Assembly: GCF_008520305.1 (NCBI RefSeq)
Contig: NZ_ML703274.1
Location: 1 to 64,000, forward strand
Length of the DNA: 64,000 bases
Source: Mesorhizobium sp. SARCC-RB16n
GTDB taxonomy: Bacteria > Pseudomonadota > Alphaproteobacteria > Rhizobiales > Rhizobiaceae
Direction: 5' to 3'
In this document: piece by piece, positions 9,876 to 19,047 of the stretch
Position numbering within the stretch: position 1 is the stretch's first letter
Layout of the letters: every line of letters starts with the position of its first letter
The notes under the pieces: generated by a model
What the model was told of the DNA's origin: nothing
The model's database searches: none
The model's input: only the letters and a program-made list of their open reading frames with translations
Position numbers and translations under genes: made by a program

Positions 9876-10137
9876 CAGGCGGCCGCCTGACTGGGAGCGA
9901 TTTTTCGGGGATTGGAGAGGATGTGGAAACCGGTCAAGAGACTCTCCGCGTGATGCCTTGGAGTAGCGCAGCCGTCACCGGGCCGCAACAGTGCCGGGTC
10001 CTTCTCGGCCCCTCCCTGGTTTCGCGTCCTTCGCCCCCGTGTGTGGCGAAGCCACGCCTTCCCCAGCGGCACATGCACTCTGCTGGATTCCTCCGCGCCG
10101 CGATGTAAGCTTGAACAGATACGCCAGGGAGGGCGCG

Positions 10138-11559
10138 ATGCTGCAAGTGAGACAGGATGTCCTCGGCGAACGGTTCCGGTTACAGCGCGCCGCCTTCGAG
10201 ACACAGCCCTTTGCCGACCTTGGCCTGAGAAAGGACCGTCTCAGGCGCCTGCTGGCGCTGACCGAGCAGCACGAGACTGAAATCTGCGCGACGATCGACG
10301 CCGACTTCGGCGGTCGTTCGGCGCACGAAACGCGGCTTGCGGAACTGTTTGTCGTGCGTGCCGGCATTCGCCATGCCCTTGCGCATGTCGGCGGCTGGAT
10401 GCGGGAGCGTCGTGTCGCCACCACCTTGCCCTTCCTGCCGGGCAAAAACCGCCTTCTGCCGCAGCCGCTTGGGGTGATCGGCATCGTGTCGCCATGGAAC
10501 TACCCGTTTCAGCTCGCCGTCGCGCCGGTCACGGCAGCGCTCGCCGCCGGCAACCGCGTCCTGGTAAAACCCTCCGAATTGACGCCCGCGTTCTCCGAGC
10601 TGCTGGCCAAACTGACCGGCGAGCACTTCGCCCCGGATGAGCTCAGCGTCATTACCGGCGATGCCGAGATGGGCAAGGCCTTCGTGTCGATGCCGTTCGA
10701 TCATCTGCTGTTCACCGGTTCGACCGCGGTCGGCCGCCAAGTCGCGATCGCCGCCGCGGCCAACCTGACCCCGGTCACGCTCGAACTCGGCGGCAAGTCG
10801 CCGGCGATCCTCGACCCCTCCTGCGATTTCGACAAGGCAACAGCCAGCGTCGCCTATGGCAAGCTGTTGAATGCCGGGCAGACCTGCATCGCGCCGGACT
10901 ACCTGCTGGTGCCGAAGGGACAGGCAGGCAACGTCGCCGCGAAGCTCGCAACCGCGGTGGCGCGGCTCTACCCCTCGCTGCGCGACAACCCCGACTATAC
11001 CGCCATCATCAGCGACCGGCATTACCAGCGCCTGCGCGCCATGATCGCGGAAGCCCGCGACGCCGGCGCCGATGTCACCGAGATCAACCCGGCCGGCGAA
11101 GACCTCGGCACCACGGGCCGGAAGCTTTTGCCGACCCTGGTCAGCAACGCCGGCCCGGACCTGCGGCTGATGCGCGAGGAGATTTTCGGCCCGGTGCTGC
11201 CGATCGTCGAATACACCACGGTCGACGACGCCATCGACTATGTGAACCGGGCCGACCGGCCGTTGGCGCTCTACTGGTTCGGCAACGACAGCGGCAATCG
11301 CCAACGCATCCTGCGCGAGACCGTCGCCGGCGGCGTCACCATCAACGACTGCATGCTGCATCTGGTTCAGGAGAACCAGCCCTTCGGCGGCGTCGGCGCC
11401 AGCGGCATGGGTGCCTATCACGGCGAATGGGGGTTCCGGACCTTCAGCAAGGAGAAGCCGGTCTTCCTGCAGTCGCGCTTGAGCGCGGGAGCCCTGCTGC
11501 GACCGCCCTATGGCAAGACGTTCGAACGGCTTTTCGGCCTGCTCAAGCACATCACCTGA
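10138..11559 (+). CDS. Aldehyde dehydrogenase, coniferyl-aldehyde dehydrogenase type
   Basis: The 473-residue protein is an NAD(P)-dependent aldehyde dehydrogenase. It has the active-site segments GIVSPWNYPF, FTGSTAVGRQVA, LELGGKSPAI (general-base Glu) and NAGQTCIAPDY with the catalytic cysteine at about residue 250. The short length and the C-terminal SGMGAYHGEWGFRTFS resemble class 3 enzymes and CalB, which oxidises coniferyl aldehyde from lignin breakdown. The start was chosen at MLQVRQDV, which has GGGAGG just upstream; the frame is open for 49 more codons but without family similarity. It stands alone, so the true substrate is uncertain. Confidence 0.88.
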   Translation: MLQVRQDVLGERFRLQRAAFETQPFADLGLRKDRLRRLLALTEQHETEICATIDADFGGRSAHETRLAELFVVRAGIRHALAHVGGWMRERRVATTLPFLPGKNRLLPQPLGVIGIVSPWNYPFQLAVAPVTAALAAGNRVLVKPSELTPAFSELLAKLTGEHFAPDELSVITGDAEMGKAFVSMPFDHLLFTGSTAVGRQVAIAAAANLTPVTLELGGKSPAILDPSCDFDKATASVAYGKLLNAGQTCIAPDYLLVPKGQAGNVAAKLATAVARLYPSLRDNPDYTAIISDRHYQRLRAMIAEARDAGADVTEINPAGEDLGTTGRKLLPTLVSNAGPDLRLMREEIFGPVLPIVEYTTVDDAIDYVNRADRPLALYWFGNDSGNRQRILRETVAGGVTINDCMLHLVQENQPFGGVGASGMGAYHGEWGFRTFSKEKPVFLQSRLSAGALLRPPYGKTFERLFGLLKHIT

Positions 11560-11653
11560 CGCGCATTAAGTCTATCTTCACCATGATGCGGCAGGTGTCC
11601 GATCCCGCGGTGATGTTTTGGGTACCGCGGTGCCATTGGCGCCCAGGCAACAA

Positions 11654-11688
11654 ACCCGCGCTTGGCTCGAGGCGCGGGTCTTTCATTG
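11654..11688. terminator. Terminator hairpin between converging genes
   Basis: ACCCGCGC at 11654-11661 pairs with GCGCGGGT at 11672-11679, followed by ctttcatt. It lies between the aldehyde dehydrogenase (plus) and the end of the kdgF operon (minus) and is better shaped for the plus strand. Confidence 0.65.
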
Positions 11689-11713
11689 GCCGAGAAATCG
11701 TCGGCGGCCCCGA

Positions 11714-12058
11714 TTAGGCGAGGAAGTCGGCGCGGTGCGGCGTAAAACTATCGACCAGCCGTCCCGCCTCCAGCGCCTTGACGCCGTGCACCAGGCCGGA
11801 CGGCACGATGAAGCTGCCGCCTGTCTCCAGGATTTCGGTCCGGCCGTCGATGGTCACCTCGAAACGGCCTTCGGCGACATAGCTGGCCTGGACATGCGGG
11901 TGCGAATGCAGCGCGCCGACGCCGCCCTTGTCGAAGCCGAACTCGACCATCATCAGTTCGTCTGTGGAGAGGAGCACGCGCCGGCGATTGCCGTCCGGGG
12001 TCGGTGTCCAGGCGCCCTCGCCGGCTTGCGCGAAAATCTTGGCCTCGGTCATTGTCAT
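11714..12058 (-). CDS. kdgF: Unsaturated-uronate ketonising cupin KdgF
   Basis: KdgF opens 4,5-unsaturated monouronates, released by pectate, alginate and related lyases, to the linear keto form used by KduI. The 114-residue protein is a single small cupin. The metal-binding motif reads LHSHPHVQASYV with a second GLVHGV. The C-terminal VDSFTPHRADF has Asp, Phe and Arg at the spacing (0, +2, +6) I recall as the catalytic set of characterised KdgF. The start MTMTEAK follows GAGGAG and lies four bases after the kduD stop. It is the last gene of the uronate operon, which strongly supports the call over a generic cupin. Confidence 0.88.
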   Translation of the reverse strand: MTMTEAKIFAQAGEGAWTPTPDGNRRRVLLSTDELMMVEFGFDKGGVGALHSHPHVQASYVAEGRFEVTIDGRTEILETGGSFIVPSGLVHGVKALEAGRLVDSFTPHRADFLA

Positions 12059-12062
12059 CTCC

Positions 12063-12827
12063 TCACCGCGCCAGCCAGCCGCCGTCCACCGGCACCACCG
12101 CGCCATGCATGTAGTTCGAGGCAGGCGCCAGCAGGAAGACGGCGGCATCGCCAATGTCTCCCGGCTCGCCCCAGCGCCCGGCGGGAATACGCCCGAGAAT
12201 GGCCGCGCGGCGGTCGGGATCGGCGCGCAGCGCCTGCGTGTTGTTGGTCTCGATATAACCCGGCGCTATGCCGTTGACGTTGATGCCTTTCGCCGCCCAT
12301 TCGCAGGCGAGCAGCCTAGTGATGCCGAGCACGCCATGCTTTGAGGCAGTATAAGACGCGACGCGGATGCCGCCCTGGAAACTCAGCACGGAGGCGATGT
12401 TGACGATCTTGCCCCGGCGACCGCCGGCAAGGACCCGCCGGGCAAAGGCCTGGCAGAGCAGGAAGACCGTCTTCAGATTGACGTCGATCACGTCGTCCCA
12501 ATCGGCCTCGCCGAGATCGACGGCATCGGCGCGCCGGATGATGCCGGCATTGTTGACCAGCCCGTCGAGCGGCCCGCTGTCTTGCCAGACTCGGTCCAGC
12601 ATCGGCCCCGCGGCCGCCGTGTCCGCGAGATCGGCGGCCACGGCTTCGAACCGCCCGCCCACCTCGGAAACCTTTTCGGCCGTCTCGGCCATCGAGGAGC
12701 GGCCGACGCCGATCACCGCGCCGCCTGCGCGCGCGATCGAGACCGCGATGCCTTGGCCGATGCCGGTGTTGGCGCCGGTGACCAGGGTGCGCCTGCCGGC
12801 CAGGCTGAAGGGTGTGAGGTCGCTCAC
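12063..12827 (-). CDS. kduD: 2-dehydro-3-deoxy-D-gluconate 5-dehydrogenase (KduD)
   Basis: KduD reduces 2,5-diketo-3-deoxygluconate to 2-keto-3-deoxygluconate with NADH in unsaturated-uronate breakdown. The 254-residue protein is a classical short-chain dehydrogenase with TGANTGIGQG near residue 18, NNAGIIRR near residue 91, and the YTASKHG active site near residue 158, ending in the family-typical VVPVDGGWLAR. Its ATG overlaps the kduI stop by four bases, so the pair is translationally coupled. Substrate assignment rests on the kduI and kdgF neighbours. Confidence 0.93.
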   Translation of the reverse strand: MSDLTPFSLAGRRTLVTGANTGIGQGIAVSIARAGGAVIGVGRSSMAETAEKVSEVGGRFEAVAADLADTAAAGPMLDRVWQDSGPLDGLVNNAGIIRRADAVDLGEADWDDVIDVNLKTVFLLCQAFARRVLAGGRRGKIVNIASVLSFQGGIRVASYTASKHGVLGITRLLACEWAAKGINVNGIAPGYIETNNTQALRADPDRRAAILGRIPAGRWGEPGDIGDAAVFLLAPASNYMHGAVVPVDGGWLAR

Positions 12828-13675
12828 CGCAAGTCGCCCATGTCAACCGGGTCGACATCGGTATAGTCGACATTGTCGCCGGCCATCGCCCAGATGAAGG
12901 CGTAGTTGGAGGTGCCGGCGCCCGAATGGATCGACCAGCCCGGCGACAGCACCGCCTCCTCGTTGCGCATGACGATGTGGCGTGTCTCGTCGGGCTCGCC
13001 CATGAGATGGAAGACGCGCGCCGCCTCGGGCAGGTCGAAATAGAGATAGGCCTCCATGCGCCGGTCATGCACATGGCACGGCATGGTGTTCCAGATCGAG
13101 CCCGGCGCCAGTTGCGTCATGCCGACGACGAGCTGGCAGGTTTTTGTTCCCCCGGCATGGATGAACTGGAAGATCGAGCGCTCGTTGCAGGCCTCCTTGC
13201 TGCCGAGATCGAGGCGCTTGGCGTCATCGAGGCGGATCAGCCGGCTGGGATGAGCCTGATGCGCCGGCGCGCTGAGCAGATAGAACTTGGCCGGCGCGGC
13301 CTTGTCCGCCGAAGCGAACGACACATCGCTGGTGCCCATGCCGAGATAGAGCATGTCGCGCGCCCGCAGGTCGAAGGACTGGCCGCCGGCTTCGATCGTG
13401 CCGCCGCCGCCGATATTGACGGCGATCAATTCGCGCCGGTCGAGAAAACCCTTGGTGCCGGTCGGCTTGATCGCTTCCAACGGCAATGCCGTCGCCACCG
13501 GCACGGCGCCGCCGACGATCATGCGATCGTAGTGGGTATAGGTCAGGCTGCTGCGACCGGGCTGGAAAATATCCTCGATGTGGAAATTATGGCGCAGTTC
13601 GTCCGTTCCCATGGCGGCGGCGGCGGCCGGGTCGATGGCGAAGCGCGATGTGTAGTCGGTGTGGTTCTGGCTCAT
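12824..13675 (-). CDS. kduI: 5-dehydro-4-deoxy-D-glucuronate isomerase (KduI)
   Basis: KduI isomerises 5-keto-4-deoxyuronate to 2,5-diketo-3-deoxygluconate. The 283-residue length is normal. The cupin-type features are visible, with the metal-ligand segment WNTMPCHVHDRRMEAYLYFD and the following VLSPGWSIHSGAGT. The start at MSQNHTDYTSRF was chosen from family similarity; the frame continues open for 48 codons upstream into the regulator gene. It overlaps kduD by four bases. No kdgK or kdgA gene is present here to finish the pathway, so those must be elsewhere. Confidence 0.95.
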   Translation of the reverse strand: MSQNHTDYTSRFAIDPAAAAAMGTDELRHNFHIEDIFQPGRSSLTYTHYDRMIVGGAVPVATALPLEAIKPTGTKGFLDRRELIAVNIGGGGTIEAGGQSFDLRARDMLYLGMGTSDVSFASADKAAPAKFYLLSAPAHQAHPSRLIRLDDAKRLDLGSKEACNERSIFQFIHAGGTKTCQLVVGMTQLAPGSIWNTMPCHVHDRRMEAYLYFDLPEAARVFHLMGEPDETRHIVMRNEEAVLSPGWSIHSGAGTSNYAFIWAMAGDNVDYTDVDPVDMGDLR

Positions 13676-13697
13676 CTCTGTCCTGACTTCTGGTGGA

Positions 13698-14468
13698 TCA
13701 TTCGCCGGCCGCCTTGACCGAACTGGCGTAATAGGTCTGCCGCGCCTGCAGCCGCTCGCGGTAGCGCTGCTGGCTGGCGCCGAGATGGGTGCGCATCGCC
13801 TCGCGCGCGGCTTCGGCATCGCCCGCCGTGATCGCGTTCAGGATCACCAGATGCTCGCGCTGCAGCCCGCGCTGATAGCTGCCGGACTGCACCAGTTCGG
13901 TCGACCAGGGCGAGGTCACGTCGCACGGAATGGCGCGGCGGCCGAGCACGTCGAGCATCTCGACATAAAACGGATTGTTGGTGGCGCTGGCGATCGCCCT
14001 GTGGAAAGCGAGATCCGCCGGACCGGTCGGCTGGCCGTCGAGCAGCAGCCGCTCGAACTCGAAGAAGGCTTCCTGGATTGCCGCCTCCTGCGCGGCGTTG
14101 CGGCGGAGGGCGGCGAGTCCGGCTGATTCGATCTCGATCGCCAACCGCACCTCGAGCACGTTGAGCGCGATGGAATCCTTGCTGCCCATGTCGGCGGCCA
14201 ACGCCCCGAACATGGTCGAGATGTGTTCGGTGACGAAGACCCCCGCGCCCTGCCGCGGCTCGACAAGGCCGTCGGCGGCAAGCTTGGCCAGCGCCTCGCG
14301 GATGACGGTGCGGCTGACGCCGAAGGTCTCGGTCAACTGGCCCTCGGTCGGCAGCTTGTGGCCCGGCAGGATCTCGCCCGCCTGCAGCTGCCTGCGGATC
14401 GCCGCCACGACGGTTTCCGACAGCTTGGGTTTTCTCTCGACCCTGAGGTCGTTCGCGGTGTCGGACAC
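13698..14468 (-). CDS. GntR-family regulator with FCD domain (probable uronate repressor)
   Basis: The 256-residue protein has an N-terminal winged helix (LSETVVAAIRRQLQAG, LPTEGQLTETFGVSRTVIREAL at about residues 15-65) and an all-helical FCD ligand domain with the His/Asp positions of a metal-assisted acid-binding pocket (LAFHRAI, MRTHLG). FCD regulators commonly sense uronates or related acids (UxuR, ExuR, KdgR-like). It sits inside the operon between the TRAP genes and kduI. The palindrome at 18916-18950 in front of uxaC is the best candidate binding site. Function as repressor is inference. Confidence 0.88.
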   Translation of the reverse strand: MSDTANDLRVERKPKLSETVVAAIRRQLQAGEILPGHKLPTEGQLTETFGVSRTVIREALAKLAADGLVEPRQGAGVFVTEHISTMFGALAADMGSKDSIALNVLEVRLAIEIESAGLAALRRNAAQEAAIQEAFFEFERLLLDGQPTGPADLAFHRAIASATNNPFYVEMLDVLGRRAIPCDVTSPWSTELVQSGSYQRGLQREHLVILNAITAGDAEAAREAMRTHLGASQQRYRERLQARQTYYASSVKAAGE

Positions 14469-14480
14469 GTGGTGACCTCC

Positions 14481-14584
14481 TAGAGCAATTCCAGGAAAAG
14501 CGCGTAGCAGTCTTCCCTGTGGAATTACGTAAAAACAAAGAGTTAGAGCGGTTCAGCGATTCTACCAATCGCTGAACCGCTCTA
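14481..14584. repeat. Two-hairpin repetitive element between dctM-like gene and regulator
   Basis: An 18-base arm (tagagcggttcagcgatt, 14544-14561) is perfectly repeated in inverted orientation at 14567-14584 around a five-base loop. A weaker inverted repeat with AATTCC...GGAATT spans about 14486-14526. I recognise this composition as a frequent Mesorhizobium repeat. The TAG stop of the TRAP large-subunit gene (14582-14584) lies within the right arm. Confidence 0.75.
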
Positions 14585-15862
14585 GTGGAACAGGCTCGGC
14601 AGCCACAATGAGATTTCCGGCACGTAGGTGACGAGCATCAGCACGACGAAGGCGGCGCCATAGAATGGCCAGATAGAGCGCATCGCGGTCCAGATCGGAA
14701 TGCGGCCGATGGCGCAGCTGACGAACAGGACCGCGCCGACCGGCGGCGTGCAAAGCCCGATGCCGAGGTTGAGGATGAGGATCACGCCGAAATGCACCGG
14801 ATCGACGCCATAGGCCATGACCACCGGCAGGAAGATCGGCGTCGTGATGATGATCAGCGGCGACATGTCCATGAAGGTGCCGAGAATGAGCAGCACGATG
14901 TTGATCAACAGCAGGATGACCAGCTTGTTGTCGGATACCGACTGCAGAAAGGCGACCAGCGCCGCCGGTACCCTGAGATAGGCGAGCAGCCAGCCGAAGG
15001 CGGCCGCGCAGCCGATGATCATCAGCACCATGGCGGTGGTGCGCACCGCGGCCGTCGTCGCCGCGACGAAGTCGCCCCAGTCCATCGAGCGGTAGATGAT
15101 CAGCGTCACCAGGAAGGCGTAGACGATGGCGATGCAGGAACTCTCGGTCGCGGTGAAGATGCCGGACCTGACGCCGCCGAAGATGATGGCGATCAGGATG
15201 AGGCCGGGAATGGCGGCGACAAGCAGCTGCAAGGCCCGACCGAAGCCGGCGAAGGGCTCCGTCGGATAACCGCGGCGGCTCGCGACCCAATAGGCCGTTA
15301 TCATCAGCGACAGCGCCAGCAGCAGCCCCGGCAGCACGCCAGCCGTGAACAGGTCGGCGATCGAGATGCGGCCGCCGGCGGAGATCGAATAGATGATCAT
15401 GTTGTGGGACGGCGGAATGAGGAGGGCGATGATGGCGCCGACCGAGGTGATGTTGACGGCGTAGTCGACGCCGTAGCCGCGCGCCTTCATCTGCGGGATC
15501 ATCAGCCCGCCGACCGCCGACGCATCCGCCACCGCTGAGCCGGAAATGCCACCGAACAGGGTCGACGCCGCGATGTTGACCTGCCCCAGACCGCCGCGCA
15601 AATGGCCGACCAGGGAGCCAGCCAGCGCGACCAGCCGCGCGGCGATGCCGCCGCGCACCATCAGGTCGCCGGCGAAGATGAAGAAAGGGATGGCCATCAG
15701 CGAAAAGACGCTGACGCCGGAATTGAGCCGCTGGAACACCACGACCGGCGGCAGGCCAAGCGTGAGGATCGTCGCGAAGCTGGCGACGCCCAGACAGAAC
15801 GCGATCGGCGTGCCGATGACCAGCAGGAAGACGAAGGTGCCGAAGAGAACGGTGAGTGCCAT
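14582..15862 (-). CDS. TRAP transporter large permease (DctM family)
   Basis: The large membrane subunit of a tripartite ATP-independent periplasmic transporter, which imports organic acids with the sodium gradient. The 426-residue protein is strongly hydrophobic throughout, with about 12 membrane segments and the DctM signatures GTPIAFCLGVASF near the start and NIGLGLCTPPVGA-like NLGIGLCTPPVGA near residue 365. The stop codon lies in a palindromic repeat. It follows the small subunit with three bases between the genes. Operon context points to uronates as cargo. Confidence 0.94.
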   Translation of the reverse strand: MALTVLFGTFVFLLVIGTPIAFCLGVASFATILTLGLPPVVVFQRLNSGVSVFSLMAIPFFIFAGDLMVRGGIAARLVALAGSLVGHLRGGLGQVNIAASTLFGGISGSAVADASAVGGLMIPQMKARGYGVDYAVNITSVGAIIALLIPPSHNMIIYSISAGGRISIADLFTAGVLPGLLLALSLMITAYWVASRRGYPTEPFAGFGRALQLLVAAIPGLILIAIIFGGVRSGIFTATESSCIAIVYAFLVTLIIYRSMDWGDFVAATTAAVRTTAMVLMIIGCAAAFGWLLAYLRVPAALVAFLQSVSDNKLVILLLINIVLLILGTFMDMSPLIIITTPIFLPVVMAYGVDPVHFGVILILNLGIGLCTPPVGAVLFVSCAIGRIPIWTAMRSIWPFYGAAFVVLMLVTYVPEISLWLPSLFH

Positions 15863-15865
15863 GGT

Positions 15866-16456
15866 TCAAAGCTCCTCGCCGGTCGCATGGATGTCGGCAT
15901 CGACGGGCAAGCCGGCAAAACGTCCGGCCAGCCGCTCCAGCGAAAACAGGCAGACCAGTGCGCCACCCAGGATGACCGGCAGGAAGCTGACGCCCCCCGG
16001 CAGGGCGAGCGAAGGCATCACCGTGTTCCAGGTCAGCATGGCCAGTTGTACGCCATAGACGATCATGCCGGCCCCGAAGGCCAGCACGACAAGATCGGAG
16101 ATGCTGCGCAGCACCGCCTTGGCCGAAACGGGCAGGACATAGAGCAGCACGTCGAAGCCCAGATGCGTGCGCTCGCGCACGCCGACGGCGGCGCCGAGAA
16201 AAATGAACCAGCCCATCAGCAGCACCGAGAAGGACTCGGTCCAGCTCGGTGAACGGTTCAGCACGTAGCGCGAGAACACCTGCCAGAAGATGATGATCGT
16301 CATCAGCGTCAGGCCGGCGCCGCTGATCCAAAGTGCCAGCCGGGCGAGCCCGGAGAGCACGCGCTCCGCACCCAGCCAGAACCCTCGCATGGCCGGCGCG
16401 CCCGAAGCCAGCGCGGGGGCCTCCGCGCTGCTCGGCCTGTTGCCCGTGCCGGTCAT
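15866..16456 (-). CDS. TRAP transporter small permease (DctQ family)
   Basis: A 196-residue DctQ-type subunit with about four membrane segments. The most typical part is [33 protein letters not shown]-like; the core [19 protein letters not shown] lies near residues 77-95, followed by [10 protein letters not shown]. It has a longer N-terminal cytoplasmic stretch than most. Its ATG overlaps the stop of the binding-protein gene by four bases, so the two are translationally coupled. Confidence 0.93.
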   Translation of the reverse strand: MTGTGNRPSSAEAPALASGAPAMRGFWLGAERVLSGLARLALWISGAGLTLMTIIIFWQVFSRYVLNRSPSWTESFSVLLMGWFIFLGAAVGVRERTHLGFDVLLYVLPVSAKAVLRSISDLVVLAFGAGMIVYGVQLAMLTWNTVMPSLALPGGVSFLPVILGGALVCLFSLERLAGRFAGLPVDADIHATGEEL

Positions 16457-17430
16457 TTCTCGGCCTGTATCCGGGCAGCCAGATCCTTCAGCTCGGGCGT
16501 CGACAGGTACTTGTCGTAGACCGGCTTCATGGCGTCGATCAGCGGCTGCTTGTCGATCTCGCTGACCTTGACGCCCGCGGCCTCGACGATGCCGCGCGAC
16601 TTCTTCTCCTGCGCGTCCCAGAGTTCGCGCATCTTGACGACGCTGTCCTTGGCCGCCTGCCGCACGATCGCCTGGTCTTCCGGCGACAGTCTGTCCCAGC
16701 TTGCCTTCGACATGACCAGCACCTCCGGCACGATCTGGTGCTCGTCCATCGTATAGTGCTTGGCGACTTCGTAGTGCTTGGCGGATTCGAAGCTCGGCCA
16801 GTTGTTTTCGGCGCCGTCGATGACGCCGGTCTGCAGCGCCGAATAGACCTCGCCATAGGCCATCGGCGTCGCATTGGCGCCAAGCGCGTTGACCATGTCG
16901 ACGAACACGTCGGACTGGATGACGCGGAACTTCATGCCTTTCATGTCCGCCATCGAGGTGATGTCCTTCTTGGTGTTGTAGAAGGACCGCGCGCCGGAAT
17001 CGTAGAAGGCGAGGCCGACGAGATCATGCGCTTCGAACGCCTTCAGGATCTGGTCGCCGATCGGCCCGTCCATGACATGGCGCATATGCTCGACCGAGCG
17101 GAACATGTAGGGCAGCGACGGCACGGCGGTCTCCGGCACGATGCCGTTGAACGGTCCCATCGAGACACGATCGAGGTCGATGACGCCGGCCTGGGTCTGC
17201 TCGATCGTATCCTTTTCCTCGCCGAGTTGCGCCGAGTGATAGACCTCGATCGAATAGCGGCCGGCGGTGCGCTGCTTGATCAGGTCGCCCATATACTTGA
17301 CCGCCTCGACGGTCGGATAACCATCCGGATGGGTATCCGAGGATCGCAGCACGGTTTCGGCGTTGGCAATGCCGATCAGCAGCGGGCCGAAGGCGAACGT
17401 GGCCGCCGTCAACTTCGAAAAATGCAACAT
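16453..17430 (-). CDS. TRAP transporter substrate-binding protein (DctP family)
   Basis: The periplasmic binding protein of the TRAP system. The 325-residue precursor starts [15 protein letters not shown] and has a signal peptide that probably ends after IANA (residue 24). The mature protein shows the family pattern: [23 protein letters not shown]-like [20 protein letters not shown] with the ligand-anchoring Arg near residue 170, and GVIDGAENN near residue 205. The start was chosen at the signal peptide; an Shine-Dalgarno AGGGAGG lies upstream. The ligand is likely a hexuronate or an unsaturated uronate, from context only. Confidence 0.93.
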   Translation of the reverse strand: MLHFSKLTAATFAFGPLLIGIANAETVLRSSDTHPDGYPTVEAVKYMGDLIKQRTAGRYSIEVYHSAQLGEEKDTIEQTQAGVIDLDRVSMGPFNGIVPETAVPSLPYMFRSVEHMRHVMDGPIGDQILKAFEAHDLVGLAFYDSGARSFYNTKKDITSMADMKGMKFRVIQSDVFVDMVNALGANATPMAYGEVYSALQTGVIDGAENNWPSFESAKHYEVAKHYTMDEHQIVPEVLVMSKASWDRLSPEDQAIVRQAAKDSVVKMRELWDAQEKKSRGIVEAAGVKVSEIDKQPLIDAMKPVYDKYLSTPELKDLAARIQAEK

Positions 17431-17464
17431 GACTTCCTCCCTTTTGAAAATCTGAACGTCCGGC

Positions 17465-18871
17465 TCAGAGCCGGTACGCATTCTTGGCAAGCGTGTAGGC
17501 AAGCTCCTTCGCCAGTTCATGCGCCTCGTCCTCGCGCAGCCGATGCTCGGCGACCAGGCGCGCCAGGAACGCGCAGTCGACCCGCCGCGCCACGTCGTGA
17601 CGGGCCGGGATCGACGGAAAGGCGCGGGTGTCGTCGGTGAAACCGACCGTGTTGTAGAAGCCGGCGGTCTCGGTGGTCATCTCGCGGAAACGGCGCATGC
17701 CTTCAGGGCTGTCATGGAACCACCAGGCCGGCCCGAGCTTCAGCGCCGGATAGACGCCCGCCAGCGGCGCCAATTCGCGCGCATAGCTGGTCTCATCCAG
17801 CGTGAACAGGATGACGGTGAGATCGCGCTCCAGCCCGACGCAATCGAGCAGCGGTTTCAGCGCCGTCACATAGTCGGTGCGAGTCGGGATATCGAAGCCC
17901 TTGTCCCTGCCGAATTTCTGGAAAATGGAAGGCGAATGATTGCGCCAGGAACCGGGATGGATCTGCAGCACCAGCCCGTCATCCCGGCTCATCTTGGCCA
18001 TCTCGGTCAGCATCTGCGCGCGAAACAGCTTTCGTTCGCGCTCGTCCTGCGAGCCGGCGCGGATCCGGTTGAACAGCTCCTGCGCCGCCGCGTCGGAAAG
18101 ATTGGCGGTCTCCGCCGTGGGATGGCCGTGATCCGACGAAGTCGCGCCGAAGCTCTTGAAGAAGGCACGCCGCTGGCGGTGCGCGTCGAGATAGCCGGCC
18201 CAGCTCCCGGTGTCGCAGCCGGTGATCTCGCCGAGCCGATCCAGATTGACCGAAAAGCCTTCGAAATCGGGATCGACGACGGCGTCCGGCCGATAGGCGG
18301 TGACGACACGGCCCTGCCAGCCGCTGTCGCGGATCATCTGGTGCCATTTGAGATCGTCGAGCGCGCCTTCGGTCGTCGCGATGACCTCGATGTTGAAGCG
18401 CTCGAACAGCGCGCGGGGGCGAAAGTTCTCCCACAGCAGCACCGTCGCGATCGTGTCGTAATGGCGATCGGCGGTTGCTGCGCTCAACGGCTCTTCGATG
18501 CTGAACAGATGCGCAAGCACATGGTCGAACCACAGCCGGGTCGGCGTACCACGGAAGAGGTAATAGTGTTCGGCGAACAGCCGCCAGATCGCCCTGCCGT
18601 CGGTCTCGACGGGCGCGCCATCAAGGGTCGGCACGCCGAGAGCCTCCAGCCGCACGCCTTGGCTGAACAGCATGCGAAAAATGTAGTGGTCAGGCACGAT
18701 GAGCAGTTGCGCGGGATCGGGGAACGGCTCGTTCAGCGCATACCAGCGCGGGTCGGTGTGCCCGTGCGGACTGATGATGGGCAGGTCCTTGATGCCGGCA
18801 TAGAGATCGCGGGCGATCGAAAGCGGACGCGCCTCGGCTGGAAACAGCAAATCCGCATTCATCAGTGCCAC
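17465..18871 (-). CDS. uxaC: Glucuronate/galacturonate isomerase
   Basis: UxaC converts D-glucuronate to D-fructuronate and D-galacturonate to D-tagaturonate, the first step of the Ashwell pathway. The 468-residue protein shows the HxH metal motif in [19 protein letters not shown] and the [18 protein letters not shown] and [18 protein letters not shown] segments, normal for the family. I chose the GTG at 18871 because it lies six bases after GGGAGG; ATG at 18877 touches that sequence and ATG at 18862 is 15 bases away. It is the first gene of the operon and has the promoter/operator region directly upstream. Confidence 0.95.
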   Translation of the reverse strand: MALMNADLLFPAEARPLSIARDLYAGIKDLPIISPHGHTDPRWYALNEPFPDPAQLLIVPDHYIFRMLFSQGVRLEALGVPTLDGAPVETDGRAIWRLFAEHYYLFRGTPTRLWFDHVLAHLFSIEEPLSAATADRHYDTIATVLLWENFRPRALFERFNIEVIATTEGALDDLKWHQMIRDSGWQGRVVTAYRPDAVVDPDFEGFSVNLDRLGEITGCDTGSWAGYLDAHRQRRAFFKSFGATSSDHGHPTAETANLSDAAAQELFNRIRAGSQDERERKLFRAQMLTEMAKMSRDDGLVLQIHPGSWRNHSPSIFQKFGRDKGFDIPTRTDYVTALKPLLDCVGLERDLTVILFTLDETSYARELAPLAGVYPALKLGPAWWFHDSPEGMRRFREMTTETAGFYNTVGFTDDTRAFPSIPARHDVARRVDCAFLARLVAEHRLREDEAHELAKELAYTLAKNAYRL

Positions 18872-18891
18872 GGCCATCCTCCCGGTTCCCA

Positions 18892-18950
18892 TCGGTAGGG
18901 TTGACCAGAAATAATGTCAACATACAAAAATTGGATTGTTGTATGATGAC
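18892..18950. promoter_or_regulatory. Operator and candidate promoter between uxaC and the reductase gene
   Basis: GTCAACATACAA at 18916-18927 and TTGTATGATGAC at 18939-18950 form an inverted repeat (11 of 12 positions) with an 11-base spacer. On the minus strand TTGACA at 18920-18915 is a perfect -35 with a weak TACCGA at 18897-18892 after 17 bases. A TATGAT at 18942-18947 could serve as -10 for the plus strand. A repressor bound here would cover the -35 for uxaC. The FCD regulator encoded in the operon is the natural candidate. Confidence 0.7.
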
Positions 18951-19047
18951 TTTTGGGCCAAGCTGAGCATTGTGGGCAAACGCCGCCGGTGTTACGCCGC
19001 TTGCGATCCGCCCGCGGATCACCAGCCGTTCCATGAGATGAGTGCCG

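Noticed and set aside
10180-11550. A 456-codon frame antisense to the aldehyde dehydrogenase
   Set aside because: Mirror of a gene with intact catalytic motifs.
14562-16331. A 589-codon same-strand frame overlapping the TRAP permease genes
   Set aside because: It is frame-shifted against two clear membrane proteins and is rich in Arg and His where membrane helices should be.
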